The notes under the pieces: generated by a model
Told to the model about the DNA's origin: nothing
Databases searched by the model: none
Seen by the model: the letters and a program-made list of their open reading frames with translations, nothing else
Origin: Ctenosaura bakeri
Taxonomy: Eukaryota; Chordata; Lepidosauria; Squamata; Iguanidae
Direction of reading: 5' to 3'
Length of the DNA stretch: 64,000 bases
Assembly: GCA_948474755.1 (NCBI GenBank)
Contig: CAOLHI010001294.1
Span: 310,001 to 374,000, forward strand
In this document: positions 57,584-64,000 of the stretch, piece by piece
How positions within the stretch are numbered: position 1 is the first letter of the stretch
How the letters are laid out: each line of letters starts with the position of its first letter
Translations under genes and position numbers: made by a program

Positions 57584-58814
57584 AATGCTGTACCTTAAAT
57601 GGTTGCTGTAAGGACTACAGCTACACTAGACAGGTGAAGCTCTTTGAACACTTGAAAGGGCTATATAAATAGTTCAGTTCAGTAAGGATATTGACAAGCT
57701 ACAAGTGTCCAGAGGAGGGCAAAAGAAAATATCATCTCTGGATGCATTTTGGAAGAAGCTTTCATATGGTTTCTAGAAGGTTTGAAATATTTGCTTACTT
57801 ATGCAAGGCTGAACTGATCCCCACTTCACATCCTGGCTGGGAACAGTGGAGTGAATAAAATCCCATCCATCTCTTGTTCCCTTGCATCTGTCTTCTCATT
57901 TCTTGCTTGGGTCCAATCCCATTCAGCAATTAAAGCCATTCCATTCAGCAGGTAGTTGCCCCTCATCTCCATGGCTGCTAGGGTGTCATTCCTACACCCC
58001 ACCTGTGTGCCACCTCCCCTCTCTCCACTCCCATTTAGGTTATCCCCAGTAAAAGAGTGTTTTGTGAATTCTACACCCACATGCATGTATGTATGAGAGG
58101 TGCAGAGGGATGGTAAAACAACACTTTTATTTCAGCAAATGCTGGCTCCCAAGTATATAATGTGAGTTCAGCAGGGAAGGGGATTCAGGAAAGGGGAAGT
58201 AATAGGTGGGAGGGGAGGCTTAACTTATCCACTTTCCACCTGTTTCATCCCAGCTGCATTGCAAGGAGGTTTCCCAGAGTGAAAACTGCAGAGGACTCTA
58301 ATGGTTGTGTAAAAGGGGGAATTTCTCCAGGTGCTGCTTTTTACCTGGTAGTGTGACAAGCAGCACCTGCTGAAATTTCCTCTTCTATGCCACTATCAAA
58401 GGAACCTGCCCTCTGATTTTCACTCTGGCAATCCCACATGCAAGATTGGTAATCATACCAGCCACAAGAGAAAACAGGTTGGGAGGATGTTGTCCAAAAG
58501 CCTGTTGCTTCACCCTGGAAAAATAATTTCTTCCTCCCTGCTCTCCATTCGCCACCCCCCCACACACAACATATGCACGCACTGCATTGGGAAGTAAGGT
58601 AGATGGGGACCATTTGTCAGAAGCTGACTAATAGCCAGGCAGAGGATGCACATGCCAAAAGTCCAAATGTTTCGCAGAAAAGCAAGAGTACTTTGAAGGC
58701 GAGCAGTAGCTGGCTCCTACCCAGACTCCCCCAGGAGCTGAGAGGACAGAACAGAAGGACTCCTATGCCAAATGCAGATGTCATTTTGGTCTCCCTGGAC
58801 AATAACAAAGGAAG

Positions 58815-59119
58815 AACCATTTTGGATCAGAGCAAAGTCCCATCTAGTCCAACATTCTCTTCACATAGTGTCCCATTAACTGCAGTTAGACATGAGAGCA
58901 ACAGCTTCTTCTATCTCAGGTCCTCCAGCAACTCGTACAGGGAGGCCTTCTGTTTCCAATTCTGGAGATGACATTTAGCCATCTTGATCAGCAGCCATGG
59001 AGGGCCCCATCCACCATGAATCTATGTAGTCCCCATTTAATGTCATCCAAGATGGTAGCTCTTACTATCTACTGTGGCAGTGAGTTCCACAGATCAACTA
59101 TGTACTGGCTGAAGAAGTA
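58815..59119 (-). mobile_element. Old LINE 3' end (CR1/L2-like), antisense
   Basis: gatcagagcaaagtcccatc, tagtccaacattctc and the distal gcagtgagttccacagatca, actatgtactggctgaagaa, gtac resemble recurrent LINE C-terminal sequence in reptiles. A Tigger-like MITE begins at its right edge, so it is truncated or interrupted. Family uncertain. Confidence 0.4.
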
Positions 59120-59587
59120 CAGTCAGCCTTTCACAGTTGTGAGGTTCACAATGATTATTTGCAAGTTTCTTCAACACTCCCCCCCCAGCCCCAAGCTTCT
59201 TATCCAGGGGAACCTTCTCTCTCAGTGGCTCCAGTCAGACTGCATACTCTTTTAAAAATCTACCTCTGGTCCTCTTCCTCAACCATCAGCTGCTGCCTGG
59301 CCAGCTAAAGATGGTTAGCAGCCCAAATTTTTAGCACCACAAACTGTCTCCTGATGCCTCCCAACAACGAAGGAAGGAGATGGGTGAGAGAGAAAGAGAA
59401 AGTATAGGACCAACCTTCCTCTTTCTTTCTCCTTTCCCTGATGTGGTTTGGACCCTGGGTGTCTGTTCTTCCCACCATGCCTCAGCTCCCATCCCACAAA
59501 CACATACACACATTTTGATATTTGCGATTTTCCCACTTTTACAAGGGCCCTGTGCCCCTACTCCTAGCAAATGTGGAGGATCAACTG
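59120..59587 (-). mobile_element. Tigger/pogo-like MITE, copy 3
   Basis: TA-flanked ends cagtcagcctttcacagttg and aaatgtggaggatcaactg. The interior is in the same order as copy 2 (cccaccatgcctcagctccc, cacatacacacattttgata). Confidence 0.75.
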
Positions 59588-60241
59588 TACTTCTTTTATT
59601 TTATTTATATTTCCCATTCTCCCAGCATGGAACCCAAGGCAGTTTATAACATGCTGGGGGGGGGGCACAGAATTCTGATAACAAAAAGGTTAGAACACAA
59701 TTAAATAACCTATTCCATTAAGTTTTTTTAAGTGTAAAATCATTTCAAAATGTAACAATAAAGTTAAAATGCAACACATCCTGCCATAAAAATGATTCAT
59801 CCCAACCAATGAATCCCAACCAATGAATCACTAAATGTCTGTTAAAACTGAAAGATCTCTTCATCTGTTAACAAAAGGAAGCAGGGGGAGTCAGATCTTC
59901 CCTGGAAGGGAATTCTGCACCCAGGGAACAGCCCCTGAGGAAACTCTCCCGTCTCCTCAGCAGACAAGTCTGTGATGGTGGTAGGTCCAAGAGAAGGCCT
60001 TCACCGAGAGATTGTAAGACTCTACCAGGTTCATATATTTACTTTCATCTGTCCTCAATCTTTTAACCTTAGCAGATGAATTCAGGTTCTAGTATAAGAC
60101 AAAAAAAAAAAACCCTTCTCCTTATTTATTGCATCGTCATGGTGCATACTTTTTTGCATTTTCTCCTTATTCTCCTTTTTGTTATTGTTGTTGTCAAAGC
60201 TAAACAGCACCCCAAACACTGGTGTCTTCTTTCACAGAGTA

Positions 60242-60618
60242 CAGTCAACCCTCCACAAAAGTGGAAAAATCACAAATATTAAAATGTATGTGAGTATGTC
60301 TGTGGGAAGGAGGCAGGGACATGGCATGGTGGCCTTATGCTTCCTCTCTCTCATCACTCTCCTTCCTTGGGTGTGTGGAGGCATCAGGAGAGGGTTTGTG
60401 GTGCTGAGAAACTGTAGCTGGCCAGGCAGCAGCTGCTGATGGTGGTGGAGGAAGACCAGTGGCAGATTTTTAAAGGGCTGCCCGGTCTGATCAGAACCAC
60501 CGAGAGGGAAAGTTCCCTTGGAAAAGAAGCACCTGAGGTCGGGGGGAGCAGAAGTTGGAAAAACTCACAAATAATCAAATCCATGAAAGTCAAACCCACA
60601 AATGTGGAGGGCTGACTG
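60242..60618 (+). mobile_element. Tigger/pogo-like MITE, copy 4
   Basis: TA-flanked ends cagtcaaccctccacaaaag and aatgtggagggctgactg. Same orientation as copy 1, about 85 bp shorter. Confidence 0.75.
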
Positions 60619-60973
60619 TAGCTGTTTCAGTCCTTTGATCATTCTGGTTACATTTTTCTGTATCTTTCCCAGCTCTGTGTGTGTCTGTGTATGTGTGCAC
60701 ATAAAGTGCAATGATAAGAACTTGACATCCTGGCCAGTATTCTGTATCAGCTAGTTAGTTCAGTATACTTAACTAAGTAACTTCTCTAGGCCTCACCATC
60801 TCTCCAAAGCTGACAGAAATGTCATTCAAACATTCTCCAATCACTGGCAGAATGGGATTTCCTTCTCACCATGCAGCTGATACCTGGTAAAATAGGTTGC
60901 TGGGGGAGAGGTTACAATCATGGCAGTGGTATTACAATTCTGACTGTGTAGTGATCATGAATATGGAACATTG

Positions 60974-61143
60974 TTCTTGTTGTTGTTGCTTGTTGTTGTT
61001 ACTCAGTGGGTATCTATAACTGAGCAGGGAATCAAACCCTGGTCTCCAGGGTTGTAGTCCAATGCTCAAACCACTACTCCATGCTGGCTTTCCACCAGTC
61101 TGGAAGAGATATTAAGCCCAAACCACTACACCATGTGGCTCTC
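60974..61143 (-). mobile_element. tRNA-head SINE, internally deleted, with duplicated head scrap
   Basis: The ACA tail (ttgttgttgcttgttgttgt) joins directly to the head (actcagtgggtatctataac, gttgtagtccaatgctcaaa, ccactactccatgctggct), so the body is deleted. A second head scrap (caaaccactacaccatgtgg) follows at 61119-61140. Confidence 0.75.
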
Positions 61144-61411
61144 ATGAACTCATTTTGGGGGCCTTCAAAGTTCACTCAAAGCTCCCAAATCCCTTCCATT
61201 AAAAAATCACAGGCAATTATTTTGCCTGAATCCCAAAACAAATGGGTCAAAACTCTCCACACTTACCTGCCCCTTGCATAATATCAGGGAGCAGAAGAGA
61301 GGTTCCTCCCTCTTCTGCCAGGATGTCAAAATTTCATGATGTAGACGCCCACTCCCATAGGTTTTCCCAGGGCACCTCCATAGAGATCAATGTGCACATC
61401 ATGCAAGCTCA

Positions 61412-61961
<550 letters not shown>

Positions 61962-62530
61962 TAGGTCTAAAAATGTAGTCAAAAATGGATCCAAAAAACC
62001 TGGTCAACTTATCCATGGGTCAGTGTAAGTACTGTACCTTAGCTCTCATTAAAAAAGGAACCATCCTAAAAGAAGCACCAACTCCCTCTACTCTCAATCT
62101 GCTCCTTTGAGGGAATTGCCATTTTCCCATCCAGGTATTCAAAAACACCAGAAGCAGCACTGCAGCAGAGACAGTAGAAAGGATTGGTGGTTCTTTTAGG
62201 TTGTCCTGGGACAGACTTAGCTCTCGTCTTTTGCCACTCTACTCAGAGACCGAGATGGTTCCTTTGTTGATAAGACTTAATACTTTACCTTAACTTTTAT
62301 CGTAAAAAGGAACCATCCCCTTCTCTGAGTAGAGTGAAAGGCCTTTTTGAATGGCTGACCAAGAAAATGGGAGCAGCAGCGGCCAGGGGCGGGCAGCCAT
62401 CTGAGGCAGTGCTGGTGCTTTCCCCTCTCCATGACCCTTGATTTATCCACAGGTAATATTAGAATCCATAATTTTGGTCCCAAAACCTGCCCTCAACTTA
62501 TACACGAGGTCAACTTATACAGTACATGCT
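61962..62530. mobile_element. Fold-back DNA transposon, non-autonomous
   Basis: The left end (gtgtgtataggtctaaaaat, caacttatccatgggtca) and right end (gatttatccacaggtaatat, tcaacttatacacgaggtca) are loosely complementary. A clearer inner palindrome lies at 62235-62345: ccactctactcagagaccga, gatggttcctttg against aaaaaggaaccatcc, ctctgagtagagtgaaaggc. No coding potential is visible. Confidence 0.5.
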
Positions 62531-63718
62531 GTTAATAGAGCTGTTGCTAAATCTTTTTAAAAAGCTTTCCAATATAACATTTTACATACATTTTCATTTT
62601 AAATTATCAACCAATCAATCACATCATTTTTATCCACTTTCCCTGAAAAGTTGAAAGGCTGAAAGGCTGGGATTCAAGGTGGCTTACAGGTAATAAGAAA
62701 TACAAATAAAACCACTAAAAAAATTCTAAAAAAAATATATCAGCCTTTAATAGAGCTGTTGTTCAATTTTTTATTTTTTACTTTTGTAATTCAGTATGAT
62801 CTTTTAGGTAAATTTTCATTTTAAATTATCAAACAAAAAAGTGGCTTATAGATAAAAAGAAAACAAATAAAACTACATGTAGCTAAAAACATTTCTTTAA
62901 AAAAGAAGAAAGAAATCAGGGTTCACATAGCATTAAAGTATAGCAAGCCACCTTAGGTCCCATGACAGGAGAAAGGCACAATATAAATTTAATAAACAAA
63001 ATGAAATGAAATGACATTCTGACAACAAAGCTCCTTCTTACAAAGTCTTTTTTAGAAATACATTTTCTTTCCTCATCTTCTATCTAGCTGTAAGGTTTTT
63101 TAACAGCATCAGAATTAGGAGGATGGCAAAGGAAGGCTTGAGCAACACAGACTTCTGGTGTCATGTTATAGCAGCGTGTCTAAAGTAAACAATGCAGTTA
63201 AGCTGGGAAACAATGGGATTCTACACCAGCTGATCCCACTGTAGATGTATGTGCCTGTCTACAACTGGTAAGGTAAACAGCGATTGCTTCTAGAAGCTCT
63301 TACAAAGGATGACCAAACAGCAAAACACAGGAAAAGGGGAAAAGTAGATTCATCTGCCTCACCAGGTACTCTTAGCATGTTAAAAAAAGGATAGGTTACA
63401 TTTTGGCACCAACGTGAAAAACATAGGAAAATTAGAGTCCAGTGAAAGAACAAATGGTCCCTGCGTGCACCCTGGAGATACTTTCAAGTGTTCTTTAGAA
63501 GGTTCAAAAACATCTTGCTTACTTATGCAAGACCCCCCCCCCAGATTGTTTCATTTCACTTGAATAAAAAGTTTGCTGAAAAATGTTGAACTGTATTTTG
63601 GTTAAAATGGTATAGGAACTTACCCATATTCTTTCCGTATTATTTCTGCCTCTTGTACCAAATCTTGGGTTAAAAGTAATGCCTAGGAACACATCTCTTT
63701 CAATAACAGAGGTATACC
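62531..63718. other. Unassigned intronic sequence with a LINE tail
   Basis: AT-rich. At 62940-62998 caagccaccttaggtcccat, gcacaatataaatttaataa is an L2-like LINE tail. No exon for S1 was recognised. Confidence 0.4.
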
Positions 63719-64000
63719 TGTATAGAACCTCCACACTTGCTAGGTTTGGGGGTACAGGACCCCTGCAAAAGTGGAAAAATCACAAATACCAAAGTGTGCG
63801 TGTGTGTCTGTGGGAAGGAGGCCGAGGCACGGTGGGGAAAGCAGGCACCCAGGGCCCAAACCAGGGCAGGAAAGGAGAAGTAAAGGGGATGGGCTGGCAT
63901 GGTGGTTTCATGCTTCCTCTCTCTTGCCCATCTCCTTCCATGGGTGTTGAGGGGCATTGGGAGAGGGTTTGCAAGGCTGAGAAACTAGACTGCAAGCCAT
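63719..64000 (+). mobile_element. Tigger/pogo-like MITE, copy 5, cut by window end
   Basis: gaacctccacacttgctagg, gtgtgcgtgtgtgtctgtgg, ggaggccgaggcacggtggg follow the order of copy 1. The left terminus is diverged, so the start is approximate. Confidence 0.65.

Overview
The window looks like nuclear DNA from a squamate reptile, probably a lizard. The reasons are the repeat mix (CR1, an RTE/BovB-type LINE tail, L1, DIRS elements, Sauria-like SINEs with tRNA or 5S rRNA heads, many TIR MITEs) and two exons of a vertebrate SK potassium channel. Intergenic or intronic repeats dominate. I see no bacterial-type genes, operons or CRISPR.

Host gene: two minus-strand coding exons of a small-conductance calcium-activated potassium channel, best matched to KCNN3 (SK3/KCa2.3). 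They lie at 61413-61831 (loop after S1 through S5) and 46779-46920 (pore loop and start of S6). Both have GT-AG junctions and their codon phases fit, so they splice directly across a 14.5 kb intron. The flanking exons were not found, so much of 1-46778 may be the next intron.

Layout: 1-2050 holds old SINE and fold-back fragments. 2051-5836 is a 3'-truncated DIRS retroelement (copy A, minus). 5837-9250 holds SINE pieces, a GC-rich fold-back element and possible LTR-like sequence. 9251-21905 is a structurally complete DIRS (copy B, minus) with inverted termini, an internal complementary region, gag, RT/RNase H/methyltransferase-like and tyrosine recombinase regions. A 6.5 kb L1-type LINE (15130-21641, plus) is inserted in its gag. 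21906-46778 is a patchwork of CR1, SINEs, MITEs, microsatellites and two minisatellites. 46779-61831 is the KCNN3 exon pair and the intron between them, which contains the longest CR1 (50449-52299). 61832-64000 is upstream intron with fold-back and Tigger-like MITEs.

The elements interact. SINEs with two unrelated heads (tRNA and 5S rRNA) share a tail that resembles the end of an RTE/BovB-like LINE in the same window, consistent with parasitism of one reverse transcriptase. Several insertions are nested (L1 in DIRS, CR1 in SINE, SINE in MITE, MITE in minisatellite) and give relative ages. All mobile-element coding regions except L1 ORF1 are visibly broken. I found no convincing undescribed biological system. 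The most interesting points are the SK2-like asparagine in the SK3 pore, the L1 lacking its C-terminal zinc-finger region and poly(A), and the complete DIRS architecture.
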